From: Clostridiales bacterium
GTDB lineage: Bacteria > Bacillota > DSM-16504 > Desulfitibacterales > JAICDB01
DNA: 56,125 bases
Assembly (NCBI GenBank): GCA_020063565.1
Contig: JAICDB010000013.1
Span: 1 to 56,125, forward strand
Direction: 5' to 3'
Under the pieces are notes generated by a model that had not been told where the DNA came from, made no database searches, and worked only from the letters and a program-made list of their open reading frames with translations. The position numbers were made by a program, and so were the translations under genes. This document shows, piece by piece, positions 24,600 to 33,634 of the stretch; the first letter of the stretch is position 1; each line of letters starts with the position of its first letter.

Positions 24600-26618
24600 A
24601 TGAATATTAAAAAGCTAGGTATCTTCAGTCTATTATTATTCCTTCTTGTTTTGGCATCTTCAGGTACTGTACTGGCAGGGGATGTATTTGATGATGTCAA
24701 GGAAGGGTACTGGGCTGAAAAGTCAATTGCTGAAATGAAGGCAAAGGGAATTGTAGGAGGGGTCGGAGACAATAAATACGCTCCCAAGGACCCGGTGACC
24801 AGGGAACAGCTCATTGTTATGCTGGTAAGAACAATAGGTAAGGCTAATGAAGCCGGGGGAGAAGTACCTGTTACATATACATACCGTAATGAAATTTCAA
24901 GTTATGCCAGGGGCTCCATGGCTTTAGCAGTTAGAGAGGGAATTATTGCAGGGAGTGATTTAAGGGATAAACCGCGTGAGCCCGCCCTGCGCTATGAGGT
25001 GGCAGTACTGGCATTAAGGGCTATGGGACTGTCACAGGAGGCTGAGCGATTGACAGGGTCAGATTTAACTTATACGGATACCAATGAAATTCCCCAGTGG
25101 GCGCTTGGCTATGTGGCGCTGGCCAGTGAAAAGGGAATAATGGGAGGAAACGGGGACGGTACCTTTGCTCCCATGAAGGAAGTGTCCCGGGAAGAAGTAG
25201 CTGTTATCCTTTCCAGGGTTGATGACCGGCTGAATTTAAAGAGAAATAATGTCCTCAAGGGTGAAGTGTACGGAATGAGTGCAGCTTCAAATGCTGTTTT
25301 AATAAAGGATGCTACAGGAAATGTCATTACATGTCCGGTAGCGGATAATGCCTACATTTACCGCTCCGGAAAGCTGGACAGCTATCTGAACCTTGCAAGC
25401 GGCGACAAGCTGGAGATTGTTAAAAATAATGCGGGAAAAGCCGAATACATTGAAGTTGTTTCTGATGAAGAGTTTACCTACGATACCTTTAAGGTGGAAG
25501 GTGAAATAGAGGATATCATCTTTGGTAATCCATCTATAATTACCATCCAGACAGAGGATGGCAACCAAAATGTCTATACGATTGAAGGCGTAATTCCCGT
25601 TACAGTTAACGGGCAATCCAGTTCATTAAACAGCCTTGCTTCGGGACAGAAAATAACTGCCTGGGTGGACGGAGAACAGGTTACGGAGATAAGTGCGGAA
25701 AACCTCCAGCGCATTATAAACGGTACAATTGTAGAAGTTGATGCGGATTCAGAAAGTTTGATAGTTGAAGATACTGAAGGATCGGAAATCACTGTTCAAA
25801 CAGATGAGGATACGGTCATTGAACTGGAGGGAGATGAAGTTGAGATTTCCGAACTTATTGCAGGTCAGGAAGTAATGATTATAGCAGAGGCTGACCTTGC
25901 AGAGAGAATAGATGCAAACGACTATGAGTGGACATTGGAAGGAACTTTTGTAGAAGTGGACTTTGCCGAGGAAACCATAACGGTTGTTAACCTGGAGACT
26001 GAAGAAGAGGAGACATACAAGCTTTCCGGCAGTGTTGATGTTGATAAAGACGGTGATAATGTGTCTTTACGCGATCTGGTTCCGGGTGATGAGCTGGAAA
26101 TTGAAATGAGAAATATGGAAGTTAAGGATATTAAAGCTTCTACGGTGGAAAAAAAAGTTGAAGGCAGGGTAGTGGAAATAGTGGTTTCCGCTACTGGCAG
26201 CAAGATAACGGTTGAAACCGAGGAAGACGGAGAAGTACAATATAAGGTTGCCAAGGATGCCAAGATTGAACGCGATAGAAAAAGTATATCCATCAGCGAA
26301 ATTAATCCCGGCGACTGGGTTGAAATGAAGATTCAGGGTATATATGCTGTGGAACTGGATGTGGAAGCAAGGACCGTCAGTAAATTCATTATCGGTGAAG
26401 TTATAAATATTTATGAAGATGAAATGGTCTTAATAGTCGAAAACAGAGATACGAATCTCAAGGAAACAATATTTGTGGAAAGCGATGCAGATATAATTGA
26501 ATCAGGCAGGTTCAGAGACCTGGATGATATTGATGAGGAAGACGAAGTCATCGTAGTCTGCGACCCTGAAAAGGAATTCCTTACAGCGACAACAATAGTA
26601 ATTGTAGGCTCAAGATAA
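24600..26618 (+). CDS. SLH protein with six tandem beta-rich repeats
   Basis: After the signal peptide (cleavage near VLAGD) come three SLH domains at the N-terminus (about 25-205), with FDDVKEGYWAEKSIAEM, the region around NEISSYARGSMALAV, and YTDTNEIPQWALGYVAL. Residues of about 215-672 are made of six copies of a domain of about 70-75 residues. Each begins with a pattern like (V/I)-G-(E/T)-(V/I)-x-x-(I/V) and contains a later L-x-x-G-(D/Q)-x-(L/V/I) motif, similar to DUF5666/OB-like beta barrels. Such proteins form S-layer or surface fibres. The copies have diverged to low identity, indicating old duplication. No catalytic motif is seen. Confidence 0.85.
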   Translation: MNIKKLGIFSLLLFLLVLASSGTVLAGDVFDDVKEGYWAEKSIAEMKAKGIVGGVGDNKYAPKDPVTREQLIVMLVRTIGKANEAGGEVPVTYTYRNEISSYARGSMALAVREGIIAGSDLRDKPREPALRYEVAVLALRAMGLSQEAERLTGSDLTYTDTNEIPQWALGYVALASEKGIMGGNGDGTFAPMKEVSREEVAVILSRVDDRLNLKRNNVLKGEVYGMSAASNAVLIKDATGNVITCPVADNAYIYRSGKLDSYLNLASGDKLEIVKNNAGKAEYIEVVSDEEFTYDTFKVEGEIEDIIFGNPSIITIQTEDGNQNVYTIEGVIPVTVNGQSSSLNSLASGQKITAWVDGEQVTEISAENLQRIINGTIVEVDADSESLIVEDTEGSEITVQTDEDTVIELEGDEVEISELIAGQEVMIIAEADLAERIDANDYEWTLEGTFVEVDFAEETITVVNLETEEEETYKLSGSVDVDKDGDNVSLRDLVPGDELEIEMRNMEVKDIKASTVEKKVEGRVVEIVVSATGSKITVETEEDGEVQYKVAKDAKIERDRKSISISEINPGDWVEMKIQGIYAVELDVEARTVSKFIIGEVINIYEDEMVLIVENRDTNLKETIFVESDADIIESGRFRDLDDIDEEDEVIVVCDPEKEFLTATTIVIVGSR

Positions 26619-26657
26619 TCTCACTCCAAACTGAAAAAGCTGAAGCGATTTAATTCT

Positions 26658-26682
26658 ACCCGCTCTTTTTGAGCGGGTTTTT
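26658..26682 (+). terminator. Strong Rho-independent terminator
   Basis: ACCCGCTC and GAGCGGGT form a perfect eight-base stem with a five-base loop, followed by five T. It ends the SLH gene. Confidence 0.9.
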
Positions 26683-27221
26683 ATATTTACTTTTAATTTA
26701 ATAAAAAAAGCGGTTACCTTTTTAATTTCTTATAACAAATTTTTGTAGACAAAAACAATATTTCTAAAATTTATAACTGATATTGGACATTTTTATTTTT
26801 TTATTATTATATGCAGAATAATAAATTTAAATTCTAAAGAAACTCTAAGAAGAGCATCCTTTCTAATGCCTGCCATTTCTTAATTTGCAGGAATTCTATC
26901 TAATTACAAGCCTTTTTTCTTCAAAAAATATTAAATTGACCTATTTTTCGATATATGTTAAAAAAGTTAAGTAGATATAAGAAAAATAAATAGTATAAAT
27001 GATATTAATTTAACAAATAATTTTAATAATAAGTTTTACTTATTTATTTTTTAAAAAATGATTTGTGATTGTTATTACTATAGCGTTTATTAGATTGTTT
27101 TTATAAAAAAAGGGATTTTTTGGGAAGGGGGTGTCTGATAGTAAGATAATAAGGATATTATCACATCGCAGTATTTTTTTAAATTTATTATGCGTGAAAA
27201 TCATTTTTAGGAGGGGTTATA
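26683..27221. other. AT-rich intergenic region upstream of the yeiH-like gene
   Basis: There are about 540 bases with no credible gene; short frames here are AT-rich noise. The one structured site is a dyad at 27145-27162 (GATAATA and TATTATC, four bases apart). It could be an operator for the transporter gene. I see no riboswitch pattern. Confidence 0.5.
27145..27162. promoter_or_regulatory. Candidate operator of the yeiH-like gene
   Basis: A perfect seven-base inverted repeat, GATAATA and TATTATC, lies 60 bases before the start codon. AT-rich dyads can occur by chance. Confidence 0.25.
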
Positions 27222-28556
27222 ATGAACAAAAAAACAGCTACACCCAGTGGCGGATGGTCAGATTTATGGAAAAAGGAAGATTGGTGGGCAGTATGGTTAG
27301 GACTAGGTATAGTGTTTGCTGCAATAATCTTTTGGTCTTTAGGTAGCACTATAAAACCTATTGCAATAAAAATTCCTACGTGGTCAGATTTTGGTACAGT
27401 TACCGCTTATTTAAGGGATAATATCGGTTTATTAGTAGTATTATATTTAGTATTTTTGGCTGTGTTTTCTTTAGCAGTAAAAATCTTAGGTCACAAGTTA
27501 AGTCATTTTATTCCTGGCTTTACTTTGATTTTTATTTTGGCTGTTTTGGTTTCAATTTTCGGCTCATTGGAGTGGGCTAAAAAACATAACCTTGAAGCAC
27601 CCCTGGTTGCCCTTGCTTTAGGAATGCTTATAAGTAATACTATGCCAATTCCCAAATGGATGGAAGCTTCTTTAAGGACCGAGTTTTATGTTAAGACAGG
27701 TATAGTTTTACTGGGTGCTACCCTACCATTTACAAAAATAATTCAAGCGGGCCCATTAGCGTTTTTGCAGGCTACAATAGTGGCTGTTTCAACTTTTCTT
27801 ACTATATTCTGGGTTGGTTCTAGAGTTTTAGGTCTGGATAAAAGATTTGCAGCTACTCTGGCTGCAGGTGGTTCCATCTGCGGGGTATCGGCTTCAATTG
27901 CTATAGGTGGTTCAGTAAAAGCTGAAAAGCAACAAGTATCAGTAGCTATTTCTCTGGTCGTTGTTTGGGCCTTGGTTATGATATATGCACTTCCAATTCT
28001 TATAAAGATGTTTGGAATTCCTTCCGGGCCAGCAGGTGCATGGATTGGCACATCAGAATTTGCCGATGCTGCAGGTATGGCTGCTGCTGCTGCTATCGAT
28101 GAGAAAGCTATCCAGACCTTTACTTTAATGAAAGTTGTTGGTCGTGATATGTTTATTGGTATCTGGTGTTTTGTATTGGCACTTATCTCCATAACTAAGT
28201 GGGAAAGAAGAGATGATGGCACAAAACCGGATGCAATGGAAATATGGTATAGATTTCCTAAATTTGTACTAGGATTCTTCGTAGCATCTGCGATAGTTAC
28301 ATTTATTGTTGCATCTTCATCACCAGATGTTGCAAATGTAATTACCGCTGACTTAATAAAACCTGTTAAACAACTAAGAACCTGGGCGTTTATTTTCTGT
28401 TTCCTCTCAATAGGTTTAACTACGAGATTTAGGGAACTAACGGCTGTAGGTTGGAAGCCATTTGTTGCTTTCACATCAGGTGTGTTAGTTAATGTTCCAT
28501 TAGGTTTTGTCTTGTCTAATTTAGTATTTGTTGGATATTGGATGGCAGTACAGTAA
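27222..28556 (+). CDS. YeiH-family putative sulfate/sulfonate exporter
   Basis: The 444-aa integral membrane protein has about eleven helices. It carries segments typical of the YeiH/UPF0324 family: PLVALALGMLISNT, FYVKTGIVLLGATLPF, AAGGSICGVSASIAIG and SEFADAAGMAAAAAI. Members have been linked to sulfite, sulfonate or thiosulfate metabolism. The N-terminus is longer than in E. coli YeiH. AGGAGGGG is eight bases before the ATG. It is followed by a bidirectional terminator shared with the opposed gene at 28603. Confidence 0.88.
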   Translation: MNKKTATPSGGWSDLWKKEDWWAVWLGLGIVFAAIIFWSLGSTIKPIAIKIPTWSDFGTVTAYLRDNIGLLVVLYLVFLAVFSLAVKILGHKLSHFIPGFTLIFILAVLVSIFGSLEWAKKHNLEAPLVALALGMLISNTMPIPKWMEASLRTEFYVKTGIVLLGATLPFTKIIQAGPLAFLQATIVAVSTFLTIFWVGSRVLGLDKRFAATLAAGGSICGVSASIAIGGSVKAEKQQVSVAISLVVVWALVMIYALPILIKMFGIPSGPAGAWIGTSEFADAAGMAAAAAIDEKAIQTFTLMKVVGRDMFIGIWCFVLALISITKWERRDDGTKPDAMEIWYRFPKFVLGFFVASAIVTFIVASSSPDVANVITADLIKPVKQLRTWAFIFCFLSIGLTTRFRELTAVGWKPFVAFTSGVLVNVPLGFVLSNLVFVGYWMAVQ

Positions 28557-28604
28557 AAACACATTAACCCTGCAGCATATTTTGCTGCAGGGTTAATGTG
28601 TTTT
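28557..28604. terminator. Bidirectional terminator between convergent genes
   Basis: The arms (28557-28577 and 28584-28604) are about 21 bases and almost perfect, with A-runs and T-runs at the ends. It serves the plus-strand transporter and the minus-strand gene. Confidence 0.9.
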
Positions 28605-28947
28605 ATAATAATCCCCATTTACGAGTATATTCGACTTTTAAGACAAATTCATCACCTTTGAACCCCTTTTCTTTTAAAGTATTTAAAGCTGCATTAAAAT
28701 CAAATGTATCTGTTTCCATTATTATCATGTTCTTTTTTCCTTTAATAGCCCAATTATCATGTACTTTCATTAAAGTTTCCATCATTAATGCAATTCTATC
28801 AAGTCGGTTAGCTAAATATTTGCTTAAATTTCTTACTGCTTCAGGTTTAACATTTTTAGATTTAGTTATCAAGTTTAAAGGTTGACTCTTGTAAAAATCA
28901 AATATAAATCTTATTTTTTGTACACATGTTTCATTATTAATATCCAT
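28603..28947 (-). CDS. Small conserved-looking protein of unknown function
   Basis: The minus-strand ATG at 28947 has AAGGGG nine bases upstream. The stop overlaps the terminator. The 114-aa product is basic, without signal or membrane helix. It is mostly helical at first (about 1-60, with KPEAVRNLSKYLANRLDRIA) and then has a short beta-rich end (KKNMIIMETDTF, then KGDEFVLKVEYTRKWG). I do not recognise the family. A good ribosome binding site and amino-acid composition argue for a real gene. It converges on the transporter. Confidence 0.6.
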   Translation of the reverse strand: MDINNETCVQKIRFIFDFYKSQPLNLITKSKNVKPEAVRNLSKYLANRLDRIALMMETLMKVHDNWAIKGKKNMIIMETDTFDFNAALNTLKEKGFKGDEFVLKVEYTRKWGLL

Positions 28948-29264
28948 ATCATTTCCCCTTCTGTATTTATAGTTGGTAATTTTATTTTTTTATATAATAT
29001 CAAAAAACTTGTGTTTTGCAATATGTTTATACTATACCATCTAATGCCTGCACAAACGAAGCGGCAGTCTAGAGAATATAACCCTTATGGGAAAAAAGAA
29101 TGTTCAATTCTAGGCTATCATTTGCTGACCTCTGTGACCTTTTGGATGAAATAATATCTTTTCGTAAAAGGCGGTACCGTAAAACGGCGTAAAATAACCT
29201 CACAAGGAACGTTACGGATAAACAGCTTCATTTTGTTAAGTTTTAGATAGTTTTTATCTTCCCC
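28948..29264. other. Intergenic region without recognised gene
   Basis: About 320 bases lie between the minus-strand gene at 28947 and the efflux promoter. One frame runs 28882-29154, but it has no ribosome binding site and a biased composition. No RNA or repeat is recognised. Confidence 0.4.
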
Positions 29265-29294
29265 TTGACAGTACAGTTTGTACAGGTGTATTAT
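29265..29294 (+). promoter_or_regulatory. Promoter of the RND efflux operon
   Basis: TTGACA (29265-29270) and TATTAT (29289-29294) are 18 bases apart. The spacer holds a small inverted repeat (GTACA, three bases, TGTAC). Confidence 0.75.
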
Positions 29295-29309
29295 TGCAAT
29301 GTAAACTGA

Positions 29310-29325
29310 CTGACCGTTCGGTCAG
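29310..29325. promoter_or_regulatory. TetR/AcrR-type operator of the RND operon
   Basis: CTGACCG and CGGTCAG with two central bases form a dyad just downstream of the predicted transcription start. It matches the typical GACCG-CGGTC pattern of AcrR-type repressors. The TetR at 34797 is the obvious candidate. Confidence 0.75.
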
Positions 29326-29357
29326 AATACATAAAATTGCTAGAGGAAGGTGGTCCA

Positions 29358-30488
29358 ATGGATACAAAACGAGTTATCACTTTTACTTTAATCGCCATCC
29401 TGGGTTTTACATTACTGTTATCAGGATGTGGAAGCCAAAAAACACAGCAAAAAGCTGAAAAACAGCACGTACCGGTAGAAGTTGCCCAAGTTGAAAAAAG
29501 GGACATTGTTTACCAAACTACAATTACCGGAACCGTTTCCGCTGAACAAGACGTGAACATTATCCCCAAGATACCGGGTAAAGTGGAACTAGTTAAAGTA
29601 GATGTAGGTGATAGGGTAAAAAAAGGAGATGTACTTCTTCAGCTTGAACAGGATGAAATTAGAGCACAATTGAAACAGGCAGAAGCTGCTCTTGCCATGG
29701 CCAAGGCAGGTAAAAGCACCACCCAGTCGCAGTTTGAAAATGCTAGGGTAAATTTGGAAAGAATGCAGAAGCTTTATTCAGAAGGAGCAATTTCCAAGCA
29801 GCAGTTAGAGCAGGCAAAACTGCAGCTTGATACTGCTAATCCGGAATCTGTTGAAGCCCAGGTTAAACAGGCTGAGGCAGCTCTGGAAAGTGCCAGATTT
29901 CAGCTCGAGAATACGGTTATAACCTCCCCTATTTCAGGTATTGTAACTGCCATCACTACCGAGGTAGGTGAGATGGTATCTCAAACTATGCCTGTAGCAA
30001 GAATTGTCAATATGGACCTTGTCTATATTGAATCCACAGTTACGGAAAATCAGGTTAATTATCTAGAGCCCGGACAGGAAGTTAAGGTGACAATTGAAGC
30101 AGTTTCCGCTGAACCTTTAACCGGAAAAATAGTTTCCATCAGCCCGGCTGCTGACCTTCAAACAAAAACCTACCCTGTAAAAATTGAACTGGAAAACGGC
30201 CAGCATTTCATAAAACCGGGCATGTTTGCTGAAGTTTCCTTGCCTTTAGCTGAGAAAAACGGTGTTGTAGCTGTACCGATGAGCGCCATAGTGGAGAGAA
30301 TGGGCAAAACAGGCGTCTTTGTAGTTGAAGACGGTAAAGCCGTTTTCAGGGAAATCAGCAAAGGGTTGGATAATGGAGAATACGTAGAGGTAACGGGTAT
30401 TGGCGAAGGTGAGAAACTGGTGGTTGAAGGCCAGCATTCACTAACTCATAATACTGAAGTAAAAATAGCAGGGCGAGGTGACAGGTAA
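29358..30488 (+). CDS. RND efflux periplasmic adaptor lipoprotein
   Basis: The start is ATG 29358 after GAGGAAGGTGG. The 376-aa protein has a lipobox (LLSGC). The biotinyl-lipoyl halves are at PKIPGKVELVKVDVGDRVKK and VITSPISGIVTAITTEVGE, and a helical hairpin lies between them. Beta-barrel and membrane-proximal domains follow (KIELENGQHFIKPGMFAEVS). Its stop codon overlaps the RND pump start by one base. It should couple the pump to the TolC protein encoded downstream. Confidence 0.92.
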   Translation: MDTKRVITFTLIAILGFTLLLSGCGSQKTQQKAEKQHVPVEVAQVEKRDIVYQTTITGTVSAEQDVNIIPKIPGKVELVKVDVGDRVKKGDVLLQLEQDEIRAQLKQAEAALAMAKAGKSTTQSQFENARVNLERMQKLYSEGAISKQQLEQAKLQLDTANPESVEAQVKQAEAALESARFQLENTVITSPISGIVTAITTEVGEMVSQTMPVARIVNMDLVYIESTVTENQVNYLEPGQEVKVTIEAVSAEPLTGKIVSISPAADLQTKTYPVKIELENGQHFIKPGMFAEVSLPLAEKNGVVAVPMSAIVERMGKTGVFVVEDGKAVFREISKGLDNGEYVEVTGIGEGEKLVVEGQHSLTHNTEVKIAGRGDR

Positions 30489-33400
30489 TGCACATCTCGC
30501 AGTTTGCAGTTAAAAGACCTGTAACTATATTAATGGTAATCTTTATAATTATCCTTCTTGGGGTAGTATCCCTGAGCAGGATAGGGATAGATCTTTTTCC
30601 GGAAATGAACCTTCCTGTGGCAGCTGTTATTACCACCTATGAAGGTGCGGGTCCTGAAGAGATAGAAACTCTGGTAACGAAACCTATTGAAGAGGCTATA
30701 GCTTCTGTAAGCAATATAGAAAACATAACCTCTGAAACCCGGGAAGGCCTGTCCATGGTGCAGGCGGAATTTTCCTGGGGGACGGACATGGATTATGCGG
30801 CCCTCAAAATACGGGAAAAAATCGGCATGATTGAAGGCTTTCTTCCTGATGATGCTTCGGACCCGCTGGTTTTTCAATTTGACCCGTCCATGATGCCGAT
30901 TAATATTCTGACTTTCAGCGGCCCTCAGGGTGATACTGAATTGAAAAAAATGGCTGAGGACACTATAAAGCCCCGCCTGGAACGACTAGAAGGGGTTGCC
31001 TCTGTTAGTATTACAGGAGGTAGGGAACGAGAGATCAGGGTAAAATTAGATGTCACAAAGCTTCAAGGCTACGGATTATCACCGGAAGCTGTTATGCAGG
31101 CACTTGCGGCACAAAATTTGAACAGTCCAGGTGGTACTGTGGATCAAGTGGGTTATGAGTATTTAATCCGTACCATGGGTGAATTCCAGAGTGTTGATGA
31201 TATTAAAAATGTACTCATTTCCACCCCCCAGGGGGGAAGTATCAGGCTTTCCGATGTGGCAACGGTTACTGACGGTTATGAAGACGTCAAGCAGTATAAT
31301 TACATGAACGGTAAGCCGACTATAGGGATCATTGTTCAGAAACAGTCAGGCACAAATACTGTCAGGGTTGCCGAAAGGGTCCTTGGTGAGGTTGAAAAAC
31401 TTCAACAGGAATTACCTGAAGGTATGAAAATACATTCAGTAATGGACCAGTCCGAATTCATCAAAAAATCAATTAATAACGTCAGTAAAAATGCAATTCT
31501 CGGCGCTATCCTGGCGGTAATTATCATTTACCTGTTCTTAAGGAACCTTCCGAGCACCCTGATTATCGGAACTGCCATTCCCATTTCAGTAATTGCCACC
31601 TTTATTTTAGTTCACTTTGCAGGTCTTACGCTGAACTTAATGAGCCTTGGAGGTCTTGCCCTTGGTGTGGGGATGCTGGTGGACAACGCAATTGTTGTTC
31701 TGGAAAATATCTACCGCCACAGGCAGCTTGGAACAAATAGAATGAAGGCCGCGGTGGACGGTGCCGCGGAAGTGGCAAATGCCATTACCGCGTCCACACT
31801 TACCACACTGGCGGTATTTTTGCCTATTGTTTACGTGGAAGGGCTTGCTTCACAGCTCTTCAGGGAATTGGCTATGACGGTGTCATTTTCACTTTTGGCA
31901 TCCCTTGCTGTTTCGCTGACATTGATACCCATGTTTTCTTCAAAATTCATGCGGGTTACAAACGGGTATAACAGCAGTAGTGGCGATGACAACGTCAAAA
32001 AGCGCATTTTAAGAGGCGCGAAAAACTGGCAGGAAAAGTTAAACAGTATGTACGGACACGTACTTGCCTGGTCTTTGAAACACCGTTTTAAGACGCTTTT
32101 TTTGGCAGCAGCATGCTTTATTTTCTCAATTGTGCTTTTGCCAATGATTGGCGCTGAATTTATGCCCAACATGGATACAGGTGAGTTTCAGGTTGAGGTA
32201 GAACTTCCCAAAGGAACCTCATTAGAGGAAACCAGGGAGAAAATGTATGAACTTGAAAAATTGATCGCTGCTTATGATGTTAAATATATCTATATGGCGG
32301 CAGGCGCCAATTCGCAGGATATGCAGATGGGCACCAACGGTCAGTCACATACGGGTCAAATATATGTGTCTTTGATTTCAAAAAATGAGAGAAAGTTAGA
32401 TACCGAGACGGTGGTTGAAGAACTGAGACAGAAATTTAAAGAGATTCCCGATCTGGATACAAAGATAATTATCGGTGATGGATTTACAATGGGCAGCAGT
32501 TCACCCATCAATATTGAAATCAGGGGTGACGACTTTGCAGTACTGGAGAAGCTGGGAAAAGAGGTAGCTTCCATAGTAAAATCTGTCCCCGGTACACGGG
32601 AAGTTTCCTTCAGCATGGAAGAGGGAAGGCCTGAAATTCGCTTGAGGATCAAAAGAGACAAAGCTTCTTCTTACGGGCTGACATCTGCTCAAATAGCCTC
32701 TGCTGTAAGGACTTCCATAAGCGGAAAGGTCGCTACATTGTATAGAACTGACGGTAATGAAATAAATGTCCGTGTGGAAGCAATGGAGAAGAATAAGGAA
32801 AATCTGGAAGACATTAAGGCGCTGCAGATATCTACACCCTTTGGAACAAAAATACCACTTTCCCAGGTTGTGGATTTTGAGACTGTTAAAGGTCCAACGA
32901 CGATCGCCAGGGATAACCAGGTGCGTACTGCTTATGTAAAAGCTGATATTGCAGGTAGGGATTTAAAGAGTGTATCCCGTGACATTACTCAAGGAATAAA
33001 AGAAATAGTGGTGCCGAGCGGTTACAGTATTGAATTTGGCGGGGAACAAAAGGAGATGGCTGAAGCCTTTGGAAACCTGGCGTTTGCCCTCGTTCTGGCC
33101 ATTCTGCTCGTTTACATGATTATGGCAGCTCAATTCGAGTCATTGATGCATCCTTTTGTAATTATGTTTTCAATGCCGCTGGCCCTTGTGGGCGCTGTAC
33201 TTGGACTGTTGATTACCGGTAGGACATTTAACGTACCTGCCTTTATCGGAATCATCATGCTGGCAGGTATTGTGGTTAACAATGGGATTGTTATGGTTGA
33301 CTACATCAATCGTTTGAGAAGGGAAGGCAAGGACAGAAAAGAGGCAATCCTGGAGGCAGGTCCCGTAAGGCTGCGTCCTATTCTGATGACTGCCTTAACT

Positions 33401-33616
33401 ACTATCCTTGCAATGGTACCCCTGGCTATAGGTATCGGTGAAGGCTCGGAGGCACGCGCTCCCCTGGCCACGGTAGTTATCGGGGGACTTACATTCAGTA
33501 CATTACTTACTCTGGTTGTAATTCCCGTTGTATATACTTTTATTGATGATATTGCAAACTGGTTAAAGAGAAGAGTTAAAAGGGTGGCAAAAATTAGCGA
33601 TACGGTTAATAATTAA
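30488..33616 (+). CDS. RND-family multidrug efflux pump (AcrB type)
   Basis: The 1042-aa inner-membrane transporter has twelve helices and two large periplasmic loops. Segments typical of hydrophobe/amphiphile exporters are FAVKRPVTILMVIFIIILLG, the helix-IV region GLALGVGMLVDNAIVVLENI and the second-half FIGIIMLAGIVVNNGIVMVD. The paired Asp of proton relay (GMLVDNAIV) is present once, as in many Gram-positive homologues. It exports unknown compounds with proton antiport. Full length and intact. Confidence 0.95.
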   Translation: MHISQFAVKRPVTILMVIFIIILLGVVSLSRIGIDLFPEMNLPVAAVITTYEGAGPEEIETLVTKPIEEAIASVSNIENITSETREGLSMVQAEFSWGTDMDYAALKIREKIGMIEGFLPDDASDPLVFQFDPSMMPINILTFSGPQGDTELKKMAEDTIKPRLERLEGVASVSITGGREREIRVKLDVTKLQGYGLSPEAVMQALAAQNLNSPGGTVDQVGYEYLIRTMGEFQSVDDIKNVLISTPQGGSIRLSDVATVTDGYEDVKQYNYMNGKPTIGIIVQKQSGTNTVRVAERVLGEVEKLQQELPEGMKIHSVMDQSEFIKKSINNVSKNAILGAILAVIIIYLFLRNLPSTLIIGTAIPISVIATFILVHFAGLTLNLMSLGGLALGVGMLVDNAIVVLENIYRHRQLGTNRMKAAVDGAAEVANAITASTLTTLAVFLPIVYVEGLASQLFRELAMTVSFSLLASLAVSLTLIPMFSSKFMRVTNGYNSSSGDDNVKKRILRGAKNWQEKLNSMYGHVLAWSLKHRFKTLFLAAACFIFSIVLLPMIGAEFMPNMDTGEFQVEVELPKGTSLEETREKMYELEKLIAAYDVKYIYMAAGANSQDMQMGTNGQSHTGQIYVSLISKNERKLDTETVVEELRQKFKEIPDLDTKIIIGDGFTMGSSSPINIEIRGDDFAVLEKLGKEVASIVKSVPGTREVSFSMEEGRPEIRLRIKRDKASSYGLTSAQIASAVRTSISGKVATLYRTDGNEINVRVEAMEKNKENLEDIKALQISTPFGTKIPLSQVVDFETVKGPTTIARDNQVRTAYVKADIAGRDLKSVSRDITQGIKEIVVPSGYSIEFGGEQKEMAEAFGNLAFALVLAILLVYMIMAAQFESLMHPFVIMFSMPLALVGAVLGLLITGRTFNVPAFIGIIMLAGIVVNNGIVMVDYINRLRREGKDRKEAILEAGPVRLRPILMTALTTILAMVPLAIGIGEGSEARAPLATVVIGGLTFSTLLTLVVIPVVYTFIDDIANWLKRRVKRVAKISDTVNN

Positions 33617-33634
33617 AAAAGGGGGCGAATCTTT

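Noticed and set aside
27131..27346. 71-aa frame overlapping the yeiH-like start
   Set aside because: It is a shadow of the real gene in another frame.
28882..29154. Possible 90-aa plus-strand protein
   Set aside because: It overlaps the start of the minus-strand gene at 28947, lacks a ribosome binding site and has an AT-driven composition.
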